DNA from: Lysobacterales bacterium
Lineage (GTDB): Bacteria > Pseudomonadota > Gammaproteobacteria > Xanthomonadales > SZUA-36
DNA: 64,000 nucleotides
Reading direction: 5' to 3'
Assembly (NCBI GenBank): GCA_021648045.1
Contig: JAKITM010000003.1
Location: 8,417 to 72,416 of the forward strand
Shown: positions 52,891 to 63,792 of the stretch, one piece after another
Numbering within the stretch: the first letter of the stretch is position 1
How the letters are laid out: the number at the start of each line of letters is the position of its first letter
Translations under genes and position numbers: made by a program
Notes under the pieces: generated by a model
Database searches by the model: none
Told to the model about the DNA's origin: nothing
The model's input: only the letters and a program-made list of their open reading frames with translations

Positions 52891-55800
52891 ATGAAATTTT
52901 TGAAAAACAAAGTAAGTTTTACTGCACTTCGTGGCTTTAGCGCTCTGTTTTTAGTGCTTGCGGGTATTTCAACGCAAGTTTCAGCTAAAAGCAATCAGGA
53001 ACACCTGATTAAAGACTCCTATATTGTCGAGCTGAATGAACCACCGTTGGTGTACTTCGATGGCAGTGAAAAACTGCAATCTGCGAGCCTAAAAGGCAAG
53101 CATTTGAGCGCAACAAGCCCGCGAGCCACCGGCGCAAAACGTCTGGTCGTATCGACTGTGGCAGCGCGCGAATATATTAACTTCCTGGATCAACGCTTTG
53201 ATGAATTACAAAACCTTATAAAAGCTGAAACCGGGCAACGGATTACGGCAATACATCGTTATCACAACCTAATGAATGGTTTTTCGGCAAATATGGATGC
53301 CGCAACTGCTGCTAAGATTGAAAAATTGCCGGGCGTTAAATCAGTCACACAAGATAGCCTCCAGCAGTTACACACTTATGCAGGGCCTGAGTGGATTGGT
53401 GCAAAGTCAATTTGGGACGGTGAGGGCAACCTGCCATCCACCAGAGGTGAAGGCGTTATTGTCGGGGTAATTGACACCGGTATTAACACTTCGCACCCGT
53501 CATTTGCCGCCACCGGCGATGACGGTTTTACCCATACCAATCCTAAGCCGGGATATCTTGGGAATTGTGATGATGTTGATATTACCTGTAATGATAAATT
53601 AATTGGTGTTTGGGATTTTACATCTACAGATACTAAGGGTGAAGATGTCGATGGCCATGGTAGTCACACGGCAAGTACTGCAGCTGGTAATGTGCTTAAT
53701 AACCTGACTTTTACTTTCGGCGGAGTCAGCTTAAGCTATAATATTTCTGGGGTAGCGCCGCACGCCAACATCATTTCTTATAAAGCCTGCATCATAGATG
53801 ACCCAGCCACTCCCGATGAAGATGAAGCAGGTTGCCCAGGGTCCGCAACCTCAGCCGCACTAGATCAAGCAGTGACTGATGGAGTAGATGTAATTAATTA
53901 CTCCTTGGGTTCTAATTCACAATCGAACCCTTGGACAAGCTCAGCCGCGCAGTTATTTCTGGCACTTCGGGAAGCTGGTATTTTTGCAGCATCATCTGCC
54001 GGCAATGCTGGCCCCAACGAATCCACACAGGGTTCTCCAGCAAACGCACCCTGGGTGGTGTCGGTGGCAAATGCCAGCCATGACGGGGTTCAGGCAACAC
54101 TGTTAAACAATATGTCGGGTGGAGATACTACTGCACCGAGTGAAATGGTAGGCGAAGCATTAACCGCGGGTCTGCCACTCTCTGATATCGTCTATGCAGG
54201 CGATTTTGGTAATGCCTTATGCGGTGAAGGTACTGCGGAGTTAGCCCCCAGTTGTGCTGCCAACACTGGTAGTAGTATGCCTTCAGGCTGGGAAGACGAT
54301 ACTTTTAGCGGAAAAATTGTAGTCTGTGATCGTGGGCAATATGGCCGTATCGAGAAAGGCAAAAATGTGTTTTTAGCGGGCGCTGCAGGTTTCATTCTGA
54401 TTAATACTGATGCTCAGGGTGAATCGACATCAGCCGATGAACATTGTCTGCCAGCCGGCCATATTGGCGCGGAAAGAGGCAATGTCTTACGCGACTGGTT
54501 AGCCTCCGGTTCCGGGCATAGAGCCGAGATTAATGGCGCGCAACTTCGCTCAATACCAGAAAAAGCCGATATTTTGGTAGCTTCAAGTAGCCGCGGGCCA
54601 GTGCACACTCCTGCAAATGTGCTCAAACCTAATATCATGTCACCCGGAAGAAATATTTTGGCGGCAGTAAATGGTGACGACAACAGTTACGGTTTTCTTA
54701 CCGGTACTTCAATGGCATCACCGCATGTTGCGGGAGCGGGCGCATTATTGCTGGCGGCGAATCCAACATGGACACCAGACCATATAGCCTCGGCTTTGGA
54801 GTTAACTTCAACCATGGCCAGAGCGCGTAACCATACCGGTGAAGCTGCCAACTTTAATCAGGTTGGTTCGGGCAGGCCTCAGCTGGGCCTAGCGGCGACA
54901 CCGGGTTTATACTTGCCGGTAACTATAGCGCAGTTCAGAAACGCCAACCCTGCCAGCGGCGGTTCGGCGAAAGACCTTAATTTGGTTGGTTTGGTTGATG
55001 GAAAGTGCAAAAGCAGTTGTAACTTTTCTCGTAAGGTCACCGATGCAATGGGCGGTGGCGATTGGACGGTTTCAATCGAGGGGAATACCACGATTACGGT
55101 ATCTCCGGCACAATTTACGCTCTCAAATGGGGGCTCGCAAAACCTTTCTATCAGTGTTGATATTGACCCGAGTGCTCTTGGTGAATGGGCATTCGGAACC
55201 GTAGTGCTAACCAATACTAATGGTAATGGCCCACAGGCACGCTTGCGGGTAGCCGTGTTTGGTTCCCCAGGTGATTTGCCAGAAAATATTCAAATCAACG
55301 CAACCAGATCTTCAGGCTCAACCCTAGTTGATCTTTCCGGGCTGATTGAAATAACTGATGGTAGCTATGAGGCGGCGGGTTTAGTTAAGCCGGATGTTGT
55401 GATAACAGCTATTACTGAAGACCCTACCCCTAGCGAGCCCTTCAATAATGATGGCGGAAATACTTTCAGATTATTAACGGTCTCTGCAAATACACTGTTA
55501 CTTCGTGCCACCACCGGCGATACTACCGCAGGAGATATGGACTTATATGTAGGCCGTGATAACAATGGCAATGGCCGCCCAGATGAATCGGAAGTGGTTT
55601 GTTCAAGCTTGTCTAGCGGTTCTGATGAGTTTTGTGAATTGCTACAACCGGCTGCCGGCCAATGGTGGGTGATGATGCAAGCGTTTAGCAACACCCCGAC
55701 AGTAGATGCGAGCTTGACTATGGCTGTAATTAACAGCGGCAATGGCGGTACTCTTACCGTTACCGGGCAGGCTTTGGTTGCTGAAGACGCCAGTCATCAA

Positions 55801-57084
55801 ATGCGCGTGAGTTGGCAAAATGTAGCGGCTCTGGATGACGAAGTTTTTTGGGGTGCAGTTTCTTTGGGCACCACTAGCGAAAATAAAGGCAATATGGGCG
55901 TGATACCGCTTAGCTTTACACGCACGGCCGAACACGATTTATCGGCAGCTATTATTCTCGGCAACAACACGCCGGCCACTTTTGTCTTGCCTGCTGGAGG
56001 AATCCACAAGCGCTTAGTGTTTGATGTGCCTTCCGGCGGTGGCAATGTGGACTTCCTGCTGGCGGCAGCGAATTCAGCGGATAATGCCAATCTTAAGTTC
56101 AGAGTATTCAGGTTACGCTATGGCGATGCATTTAATGATGCCCCGTTTGTTACACCTAGGCCCAGTGGAGCTAGCGGCAAGGGTCAGGCAAACGGTTCAG
56201 GTAATACTGCACCTGAAGTCAGTGTTAGCGGCGCAGCTTTAACTGCAGGTCGTTACTATATGACAGCAGAGAACACCGGTGCCGACTCCATAGCTGTAAC
56301 AGCAAGTGCCAGTTATACCGGCGCAAATCCGCGGATAAAGCCCCGCACCGGCTTGTGGGGCGATGGCGCTTATAACGCCCAAGGTAGCCAAGGTTTTGAA
56401 TACAATGAAGTTGGCGATCGGTGGTTCGGTATTTGGTATACCTATAATGAAGATGGCACACCGACTTGGTATCTGTTCAACACCGGTGACTTGAATGCCA
56501 ATGACAATGCGTATACCACCGATATCATTGAATTCACCAATAACCCGGCAGCCAATCCTCCCACGCAAAAATTTACCAGCGTGGGTAAAGTAACAATTAC
56601 TGTAATTTCAGAAACTGATATTAAATTCAGTTATTTGTTAAACGGTGAATACGGCGGCAGTCCAGGAGCGGTACTAAGCACTAATAGCTGTGTTAGCCTA
56701 GCGGGTAATCCTGCTCCTATAAGCGGTACTTGGGCGCCAGATATTAATGCCTTGGGCGCTATTGGTGGCTCATCAGTTGAATATGGCGCAGGTAGTCAGG
56801 CCTTGATCCATTATTTATACGATAACAAAGGTGAGCCGCGCTGGGTTATTGGCGCAGGGGATTCAGCATTGACGACCCTTGATGCTCTTGAATTCCGAGG
56901 CTATTGCCCGACATGCAACTTTGTTACACCCACAGCAGAAACTGTTGGTAGCATTGGCCAGGTGTTTAGCACGGCCAGCATGGGAGATCAGACATTGAAC
57001 TTCACCATGGCGACGCCAATTAACACGCCGTTCAATCGTACAATGGGCGTGCTCCGTCTTAGCGATGCTATTGAGTGCCAATAA
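52891..57084 (+). CDS. Large secreted subtilisin-like (S8) protease with PA domain and C-terminal tandem modules
   Basis: 1,397 aa. Signal peptide 1-~32, an I9-type propeptide (~40-160), then a subtilase domain with Asp195 ('GVIDTGINTSHP'), His256 ('VDGHGSHTAS') and Ser607 ('GTSMASPHVAG'). A PA domain is inserted between His and Ser (~415-560). After it come Fn3-like and pre-peptidase-type beta domains (~680-1120). The last ~270 residues hold two copies of a 'GxW...WYTYxxxGxPxWY'-type module ('WFGIWYTYNEDGTPTWYLF' and 'LIHYLYDNKGEPRWVIG'). Cysteines are frequent in the C-terminal part. Probably an extracellular digestive protease; it ends at a strong terminator. Confidence 0.92.
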   Translation: MKFLKNKVSFTALRGFSALFLVLAGISTQVSAKSNQEHLIKDSYIVELNEPPLVYFDGSEKLQSASLKGKHLSATSPRATGAKRLVVSTVAAREYINFLDQRFDELQNLIKAETGQRITAIHRYHNLMNGFSANMDAATAAKIEKLPGVKSVTQDSLQQLHTYAGPEWIGAKSIWDGEGNLPSTRGEGVIVGVIDTGINTSHPSFAATGDDGFTHTNPKPGYLGNCDDVDITCNDKLIGVWDFTSTDTKGEDVDGHGSHTASTAAGNVLNNLTFTFGGVSLSYNISGVAPHANIISYKACIIDDPATPDEDEAGCPGSATSAALDQAVTDGVDVINYSLGSNSQSNPWTSSAAQLFLALREAGIFAASSAGNAGPNESTQGSPANAPWVVSVANASHDGVQATLLNNMSGGDTTAPSEMVGEALTAGLPLSDIVYAGDFGNALCGEGTAELAPSCAANTGSSMPSGWEDDTFSGKIVVCDRGQYGRIEKGKNVFLAGAAGFILINTDAQGESTSADEHCLPAGHIGAERGNVLRDWLASGSGHRAEINGAQLRSIPEKADILVASSSRGPVHTPANVLKPNIMSPGRNILAAVNGDDNSYGFLTGTSMASPHVAGAGALLLAANPTWTPDHIASALELTSTMARARNHTGEAANFNQVGSGRPQLGLAATPGLYLPVTIAQFRNANPASGGSAKDLNLVGLVDGKCKSSCNFSRKVTDAMGGGDWTVSIEGNTTITVSPAQFTLSNGGSQNLSISVDIDPSALGEWAFGTVVLTNTNGNGPQARLRVAVFGSPGDLPENIQINATRSSGSTLVDLSGLIEITDGSYEAAGLVKPDVVITAITEDPTPSEPFNNDGGNTFRLLTVSANTLLLRATTGDTTAGDMDLYVGRDNNGNGRPDESEVVCSSLSSGSDEFCELLQPAAGQWWVMMQAFSNTPTVDASLTMAVINSGNGGTLTVTGQALVAEDASHQMRVSWQNVAALDDEVFWGAVSLGTTSENKGNMGVIPLSFTRTAEHDLSAAIILGNNTPATFVLPAGGIHKRLVFDVPSGGGNVDFLLAAANSADNANLKFRVFRLRYGDAFNDAPFVTPRPSGASGKGQANGSGNTAPEVSVSGAALTAGRYYMTAENTGADSIAVTASASYTGANPRIKPRTGLWGDGAYNAQGSQGFEYNEVGDRWFGIWYTYNEDGTPTWYLFNTGDLNANDNAYTTDIIEFTNNPAANPPTQKFTSVGKVTITVISETDIKFSYLLNGEYGGSPGAVLSTNSCVSLAGNPAPISGTWAPDINALGAIGGSSVEYGAGSQALIHYLYDNKGEPRWVIGAGDSALTTLDALEFRGYCPTCNFVTPTAETVGSIGQVFSTASMGDQTLNFTMATPINTPFNRTMGVLRLSDAIECQ

Positions 57085-57106
57085 ACACGGTTTAAGCTCA
57101 TAATAG

Positions 57107-57139
57107 AGCCCTTCACTGGTTTCAGTGGAGGGCTTTTTT
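57107..57139 (+). terminator. Rho-independent terminator after the S8 protease
   Basis: A 12-bp stem, AGCCCTTCACTG with CAGTGGAGGGCT (one G-T pair), a GTTT loop, and six Ts (57134-57139). It lies 22 bp after the protease stop codon and upstream of queA. Confidence 0.85.
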
Positions 57140-57205
57140 AATTCCGCAACTTTTGAGCCTAAGGCCACGCGCTGTAGCACTTGCGTAAAACTATTAGATT
57201 CTGCC

Positions 57206-58243
57206 ATGAAACGCACAGACTTCCATTTTGATCTGCCCCCAGAGCTGATTGCCCAGCACCCGCTGCCGCAACGCAGCGAATCCCGCTTGCTAGTTTTGCC
57301 CCGTGTTAATTTGCAGACGGCACCGCAAGCTGAAATAAAGGATCAGGTTTTTCGAGATTTACCCGATTTTTTACAGCCGGAGGATCTATTGGTGTTTAAC
57401 AATACCCGGGTGATTCCGGCACGCTTATTTGGGCACAAAGAAAGTGGCGGAAAGTTGGAAATATTGGTTGAGCGTCTCATAAATGAAAAAGAAATGTTGG
57501 CTCATGTTCGCGCCAGTAAATCACCTAAGCCGGGTTCTAAAATAATACTCAGTCCTGAGCATCAGCTCATCATGCTAGCGCGTGAGGATGACCTTTTTCG
57601 TTTGCGAATAGAGGGTTCTGGGCAGATTATGGAGATGCTCGAAAACTTAGGGCATATGCCACTTCCACCCTATATCGAAAGAGCTGACGAAGCCCTTGAT
57701 CAACAACGCTACCAAACAGTCTATGCCGAACGCGCAGGTGCAGTAGCCGCGCCCACGGCGGGTTTGCATTTTGATCAACAACTGCTGGATAAAATTGCTG
57801 CAATGGGGGTTCATTCAACCACAGTGACCCTACATGTTGGCGCAGGCACATTCCAACCGGTGCGCGCAGAGCATTTGAAAGATCATAAAATGCATTCCGA
57901 ATGGCTGGAAGTTAGCGAAGATGCCGTTGCTGCAATCACGGCTACCCGGCAACGGGGCGGGCGGGTGATAGCAGTCGGCACAACCTCGGTGCGCTCGCTG
58001 GAAACGGCAGCGGCCAATGGTGAGCTGAAAGCCTATTCCGGCGAAAGCCAGTTGTTTATTTACCCTGGCTATCAATTTAAAGTGATAGATGCAATGGTAA
58101 CCAACTTTCACTTATCGGAATCTACATTATTAATGCTAGTATCTGCCTTTGCAGGCAGTGATAATATACGCGCAGCCTACCAGCATGCGATTAAACACCG
58201 CTATCGTTTTTTCAGTTATGGCGACGCCATGTTGCTGGTGTAA
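57206..58243 (+). CDS. queA: tRNA preQ1(34) S-adenosylmethionine ribosyltransferase-isomerase QueA
   Basis: 345 aa. '[19 protein letters not shown]' is the family start; also '[14 protein letters not shown]', 'APTAGLHFD', '[12 protein letters not shown]' and '[15 protein letters not shown]'. It adds the epoxycyclopentane ring in queuosine synthesis, the step after Tgt, which is encoded downstream. ATG 57206 is the natural start; an earlier frame opening at 57,125 lies in the terminator. Confidence 0.96.
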   Translation: MKRTDFHFDLPPELIAQHPLPQRSESRLLVLPRVNLQTAPQAEIKDQVFRDLPDFLQPEDLLVFNNTRVIPARLFGHKESGGKLEILVERLINEKEMLAHVRASKSPKPGSKIILSPEHQLIMLAREDDLFRLRIEGSGQIMEMLENLGHMPLPPYIERADEALDQQRYQTVYAERAGAVAAPTAGLHFDQQLLDKIAAMGVHSTTVTLHVGAGTFQPVRAEHLKDHKMHSEWLEVSEDAVAAITATRQRGGRVIAVGTTSVRSLETAAANGELKAYSGESQLFIYPGYQFKVIDAMVTNFHLSESTLLMLVSAFAGSDNIRAAYQHAIKHRYRFFSYGDAMLLV

Positions 58244-58290
58244 AGAAGAAAAAGTTTAATTATCCGGGATAAATAAAATAAAGGTTACTT

Positions 58291-59043
58291 ATGACAACTG
58301 ATCTGGAAAAAATCAAACAACGCGAGTGGTTCTACAGTTTTCAGCTGCCCGATGGCTCCACTTCTAAAAGCTATGGCAATGGCGAATTGGATGCCATTCA
58401 CGACACTCGCCGGCAAATGCTGGATAGCGTCCTCGCTGAGCATTACCAGGATGGGTTAGCCGCTAAAACGGCGGTGGACCTGGCCTGTCATCAGGGGTAT
58501 TTTTCTGTGCATCTGGCAAATGCCGGTGTGGAATCAGTACTAGCGGTCGATGCGCGCACAGAGCATATTGAAGACACGCAATTAATTTCCCGGGTTATGG
58601 GGCACAGTAATATCAAGCCGCTACAGTCGGATGTACATTTGTTGGACACAGATGCTTTAGGAACTCACGATATCGTGCTTTGTCTCGGGTTGATTTACCA
58701 TCTGGAAAATCCAATCGGGGCATTGCGTAAAGCACGCGCCTTGTGCAAGGATGTTTGCATTATAGAAACTCAAGTAGTTCCCGGCATGAGCGGCAATGTT
58801 GACTGGGGTAGTTACCGCTTTGTAAAACCCTTGCATGGAGTATTTGGAATTATTGACGAAACTTGGGAAACCCACGGCCCCGAGGCTAGCATTACCGGTA
58901 TTTGCTTAGCCCCGAGTACGGAAGGCTTGCTTTGGATATTACGCCATATTGGTTTTTCACGAGTTGAATTATTGACCCCGCCCGATGGTGCCTATGAGCA
59001 ACTCAAGTTCGGCAAACGGGTGATGGTCGCAGCCTATGTCTGA
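58291..59043 (+). CDS. SAM-dependent methyltransferase, CmoB-related
   Basis: 250 aa. SAM motif 'AVDLACHQGYFSVHLA' and 'VLAVDARTEHI', then 'HDIVLCLGLIYHLENP', the order found in CmoB-like and DUF1698 methyltransferases. Substrate not known. It sits between queA and tgt, so a tRNA or small-molecule target linked to wobble-base modification is possible, but I have no motif to prove it. Confidence 0.6.
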   Translation: MTTDLEKIKQREWFYSFQLPDGSTSKSYGNGELDAIHDTRRQMLDSVLAEHYQDGLAAKTAVDLACHQGYFSVHLANAGVESVLAVDARTEHIEDTQLISRVMGHSNIKPLQSDVHLLDTDALGTHDIVLCLGLIYHLENPIGALRKARALCKDVCIIETQVVPGMSGNVDWGSYRFVKPLHGVFGIIDETWETHGPEASITGICLAPSTEGLLWILRHIGFSRVELLTPPDGAYEQLKFGKRVMVAAYV

Positions 59044-59066
59044 TCTAGGATCTAATCTGGGATCTA
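59042..59066 (+). repeat. Three short GATCTA repeats
   Basis: GATCTA occurs at 59042-59047, 59049-59054 and 59061-59066, across the end of the methyltransferase gene and the gap before tgt. Likely a local slippage product. Confidence 0.5.
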
Positions 59067-59067
59067 G

Positions 59068-60195
<1,128 letters not shown>

Positions 60196-60336
60196 CTCCG
60201 GATTACCCCCAATCTTTCAAATTATCAGCTGATATGTGGCATAATTACCGGCTTGTCGCCCCATTTTATTGACTAATCAAAAAAATGGCGCGTTGATAGA
60301 AAAATAATCTAATTAATCAATACTTTGAGGTTCTCT

Positions 60337-60672
60337 ATGGATATTCTGGATTTCTTTATTTCTTCGGCTTATGCTCAGGATGCAGGCTCGGAGCCCAGCA
60401 TAGTAATGAGCTTACTACCACTTGTGGCTATTTTTGGTATTTTCTATTTTTTGATGATTCGCCCACAAATGAAGCGTGCTAAAGAACATCGGGCACTGGT
60501 TGAACAGCTTAAAATCGGCGATGAAGTCGTCACTAATGGTGGCTTACTTGGCCGTATTACCATGGTGAGTGATTCATTTGTTGACATTGAAATGGCCAAA
60601 GATGTGGTGATTAAAGTCCAACGCCACGCGGTTACCAATGTCTTGCCTAAAGGCACAATTTCAGGCAGCTAA
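60337..60672 (+). CDS. yajC: Sec translocon accessory protein YajC
   Basis: 111 aa: short periplasmic N-terminus, one membrane helix ('SLLPLVAIFGIFYFLMI'), then the conserved 'RPQMKRAKEHRALVEQLKIG' start of the cytoplasmic domain. ATG 60337 has GAGG 7 nt upstream; TTG 60325 is less likely. Partner of SecD/SecF encoded next. Confidence 0.95.
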   Translation: MDILDFFISSAYAQDAGSEPSIVMSLLPLVAIFGIFYFLMIRPQMKRAKEHRALVEQLKIGDEVVTNGGLLGRITMVSDSFVDIEMAKDVVIKVQRHAVTNVLPKGTISGS

Positions 60673-60731
60673 ACTGCGTAAATACCGCGCGCTGATAGCA
60701 GTCGCGGTGTTTAACCTACAGAGTAATATCA

Positions 60732-62564
60732 ATGAATCAATATCCCCGCTGGAAATATATATTAATCGTAGTGCTGTTAGTGCTTGGTGCGCTTTATGCC
60801 ACGCCAAACCTGTTTGGTGATGACCCTGCCGTTCAGGTATCCCATAATAAGGGCTTCACCCTACCAGCTGAAATCGTAGATACGGTTAATTCTGCGCTCA
60901 GCGCGGCTGACATTTTCGTCAAAGCCTCAGAGTCTACCTCGAAGCGCTTGTTGTTCCGTTTTAACAATACCGAAGACCAGTTAAAAGCCTCCGATACTAT
61001 TAAAGAACAGCTAGGCGAGCAATATGTGGTGGCCTTAAACCTGGCACCAGCCACTCCCGACTGGTTGCGAAACTTGGGGGCAGCACCAATGGTATTGGGT
61101 CTAGACCTACAGGGTGGGGTGCACTTTTTGATGCAGGTCGATATGAAGACGGCAGCATCCCAGCAACTTGACCGTTTTGTTGATGATATTCGGGTCACAC
61201 TGCGCAGTGCCAAAATTCGGTATAAATCCGTGCGTCATGATCCCCAGGGTATTCTGGCAGAATTACGCAGCCCAGAAGATCGAGATAAGGCACTTGCAGC
61301 AATTAGTAATGACACCTCATTAAGTGCCCTTTTGACCAAGGAGATTTCCGGCGGCGAAAGCTACAGTTTACGCATTACTGTGCCAGATGCGGTGGTACAG
61401 GAACTCAAACAAACCGCTTTACAACAGAATATCATTACCCTGCGTAACCGTGTAAACGAGCTTGGGGTAGCAGAACCTGTAGTTCAACAGCAGGGCGCCG
61501 ATCGTATTGTAGTGCAGTTGCCGGGTGTGCAAGATACCGCGCGTGCCAAACAAATTCTAGGCGCTACAGCAACCTTGGAATACCGCGCAGTTGATGAATC
61601 CGTAAATCCGATTACTGCCGCGCAAACCGGGCGAATTCCACCAACATCAAGGCTGTATTATGATCGCGATAAACAACCGGTATTGTTAAAGAAACGCTTG
61701 ATTGTCTCCGGCGATCAGCTTACCAGTGCTGCGGCTGGTTTTGATCAGCGTTCTGGCTCACCGGCTGTGACAGTACATCTTGATGGTGTCGGTGCTAAAC
61801 GGATGCTGGACTTCACTCGCGACAATGTGGGTAATGGCATGGCGGTGGTTTTTATTGAGAACAAGCCGGGTGGAATTAAAACAGAAGAAGTGATATCCGT
61901 TGCGACCATCCGTGAAGTATTTAGTTCGAGCTTCCAGACCAGTGGTCTTGATTCGATAGAATACGCAGGCCAGCTAGCTTTGCTGCTACGGGCGGGTGCA
62001 TTGGCAGCGCCAGTTGAAATTATTGAAGAAAGAACAGTAGGCCCAAGCCTCGGTCAGGATAATATTGATCAAGGCTTCAATTCCGTGGTCATCGGGTTTA
62101 TTTTGGTACTGATTTTTATGACAATTTATTACAAAGTATTTGGCCTAATCGCTAATGTGGCATTGTTTGTGAACTTGATATTTATTATCGCGATGCTGTC
62201 CTTGCTGGGTGCAACATTAACTTTGCCAGGTATTGCCGGTATCGTATTAACCGTTGGTATGGCGGTTGATGCAAATGTATTGATTTTTGAGCGAATACGC
62301 GAGGAGTTGCGTAATGGCACCACGCCACTGGCGGCTATTCGTGGCGGTTATGACAAAGCGTTTTCAACTATTGCTGATGCAAACATCACCACCCTGATTG
62401 CAGCGATTGTGTTGTTTGCCTTCGGTACCGGCCCGATTAAGGGTTTTGCGGTAACTTTATCGCTGGGTATTATCTCATCCATGTTCACAGCCATTGTGTT
62501 GACACGCGGCTTGGTTAATCTGATATACGGTCGTAAGGCCCGGGTCAGAAAACTGTCGATATAA
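60732..62564 (+). CDS. secD: Protein translocase subunit SecD
   Basis: 610 aa. First helix 'ILIVVLLVLGALYATPNLF', the P1 domain with 'LGLDLQGGVHFL', the D4-type segment 'LRNRVNELGVAEP', and a C-terminal helix bundle with 'GTTLPGIAGIVLT'-like 'ATLTLPGIAGIVLTVGMAVD' and 'FERIREELRNG'. Uses proton motive force to pull proteins out of the translocon. Confidence 0.97.
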   Translation: MNQYPRWKYILIVVLLVLGALYATPNLFGDDPAVQVSHNKGFTLPAEIVDTVNSALSAADIFVKASESTSKRLLFRFNNTEDQLKASDTIKEQLGEQYVVALNLAPATPDWLRNLGAAPMVLGLDLQGGVHFLMQVDMKTAASQQLDRFVDDIRVTLRSAKIRYKSVRHDPQGILAELRSPEDRDKALAAISNDTSLSALLTKEISGGESYSLRITVPDAVVQELKQTALQQNIITLRNRVNELGVAEPVVQQQGADRIVVQLPGVQDTARAKQILGATATLEYRAVDESVNPITAAQTGRIPPTSRLYYDRDKQPVLLKKRLIVSGDQLTSAAAGFDQRSGSPAVTVHLDGVGAKRMLDFTRDNVGNGMAVVFIENKPGGIKTEEVISVATIREVFSSSFQTSGLDSIEYAGQLALLLRAGALAAPVEIIEERTVGPSLGQDNIDQGFNSVVIGFILVLIFMTIYYKVFGLIANVALFVNLIFIIAMLSLLGATLTLPGIAGIVLTVGMAVDANVLIFERIREELRNGTTPLAAIRGGYDKAFSTIADANITTLIAAIVLFAFGTGPIKGFAVTLSLGIISSMFTAIVLTRGLVNLIYGRKARVRKLSI

Positions 62565-62577
62565 AGGAGTTATCAGC

Positions 62578-63501
62578 ATGCAATTTTTAACCAATACACA
62601 TATCGATTTTATGCGCCAACGCTGGCTTGCGATTGCATTTTCAAGTGCCTTGATCGTTATCGGCTTGGGTTCACTTATCACCAAGGGTTTAAATTTCGGC
62701 CTCGATTTTACCGGCGGTACGCTGATTGAAGTTGTCTACGCTGAAGCACCAAAAATAGCGGATATTCGTAGTGGACTAGCCACTGCGGGTTTTGATGATG
62801 TAGTGGTGCAAACTTTCGGTAGTTCGAAAAACATTGTGGTTAGATTGGCAGCTGAAGGTGAATCTAGCGATGCTGAGCTTTCCAGTCAGGTGTTAGTGGC
62901 ATTAGGCGATGGTGTAGAAATGCGCCGGGTTGAGTTTGTTGGCCCGCAAATTGGCGATGAACTGGCAGAACAAGGTGGCCTTGCTATGCTTTGGGTGCTT
63001 GCCGGCATCTTTGTTTATATTATGTTCCGATTCCAGTGGCGTTTTTCTGTAGGTGCTGTTTTAGCCCTAGTGCATGATGTGCTGCTTACTGTGGGAATAT
63101 TATCGCTACTGCAAATTGAATTTGACTTGACGGTAGTAGCAGCATTATTGGCAGTTATCGGTTATTCGCTGAATGACACGATCGTCTTGTATGACAGGAT
63201 CAGGGAGAATTTCCGGCGCCTGCGCAAAGACGAGCCGAGTGCGGTAGTAAATATTTCCATTAATCAGACACTCGCCAGAACCCTCGTGACCTCTTTAACA
63301 ACAATCATGGTGCTGGTATCTTTGTTCTATTTTGGTGGTGAAATTATCCACAGCTTTGCCTTTACGCTGTTGGCAGGTGTTATCGTGGGTACTTACTCAT
63401 CGATCTATGTAGCCAGCACTGCAATCTTACAATTGGGTGTAAGCAAGCAGGATCTAATGGACATAGTCAAAGAAAATCCAGAAATAGACGCTTTACCCTA
63501 G
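62578..63501 (+). CDS. secF: Protein translocase subunit SecF
   Basis: 307 aa, 13 bp after secD. 'GLNFGLDFTGGTLIEV' after the first helix, then 'VALVHDVLLTVGILSLLQ'-type 'LVHDVLLTVGIL' and 'GYSLNDTIVLYDRIRENFR', all SecF signatures. Five-helix C-terminal bundle. Followed by a strong terminator at 63,522. Confidence 0.97.
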   Translation: MQFLTNTHIDFMRQRWLAIAFSSALIVIGLGSLITKGLNFGLDFTGGTLIEVVYAEAPKIADIRSGLATAGFDDVVVQTFGSSKNIVVRLAAEGESSDAELSSQVLVALGDGVEMRRVEFVGPQIGDELAEQGGLAMLWVLAGIFVYIMFRFQWRFSVGAVLALVHDVLLTVGILSLLQIEFDLTVVAALLAVIGYSLNDTIVLYDRIRENFRRLRKDEPSAVVNISINQTLARTLVTSLTTIMVLVSLFYFGGEIIHSFAFTLLAGVIVGTYSSIYVASTAILQLGVSKQDLMDIVKENPEIDALP

Positions 63502-63521
63502 CGCTAGTTTGAAACGCATAT

Positions 63522-63558
63522 AAGCCCCTTTGATCAAAAGATCATTGGGGCTTTTTTT
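63522..63558 (+). terminator. Rho-independent terminator after secF
   Basis: AAGCCCC pairs with GGGGCTT, with an inner GATC/GATC stem and an AAAA loop, followed by seven Ts. It lies 20 bp after the secF stop. Confidence 0.85.
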
Positions 63559-63598
63559 GTGGAAATATTTGTAAGCGGTTAATAAACCACATCCTTGC

Positions 63599-63739
63599 TC
63601 AGCCACCTGCGATCTGATCCATGTTGATATTGCTCGCTAACAGTGCTTCGATGGCTTCCACAGTTTCTGTTTTTGGTAGCTCGGTAAACACATAGCGCAG
63701 ATAAGCATACGGTTCCAGGCCATTGGCCTTGGCTTGACA
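63599..63739 (-). pseudogene. 3' remnant of an IS66-type transposase gene
   Basis: The minus strand is open for 46 codons to a stop at 63599-63601 and reads '...AKANGLEPYAYLRYVFTELP' then '...ALLASNINMDQIAGG'. This is the C-terminal tail of IS66-family transposases. There is no start or body of the protein in the window and no IS end was identified, so it is a leftover of an old insertion or a rearrangement. The adjacent -35 box of the antitoxin promoter lies at its upstream end. Confidence 0.75.
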
Positions 63740-63788
63740 AAACCCCAAATAAGAACTAAAGTCTAGTCATACTAGTCAGCTTATTTGG
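63734..63788 (+). promoter_or_regulatory. Promoter and operator-like dyad of the antitoxin gene
   Basis: TTGACA (63734-63739) and TAAAGT (63757-63762) with 17-bp spacing form a good sigma-70 promoter. Over and after it lie CCAAATAAG (63745-63753) and its exact reverse complement CTTATTTGG (63780-63788), with an inner CTAGT-CAT-ACTAG dyad. Toxin-antitoxin operons are usually repressed by their antitoxin binding such palindromes. Confidence 0.6.
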
Positions 63789-63792
63789 TGTG

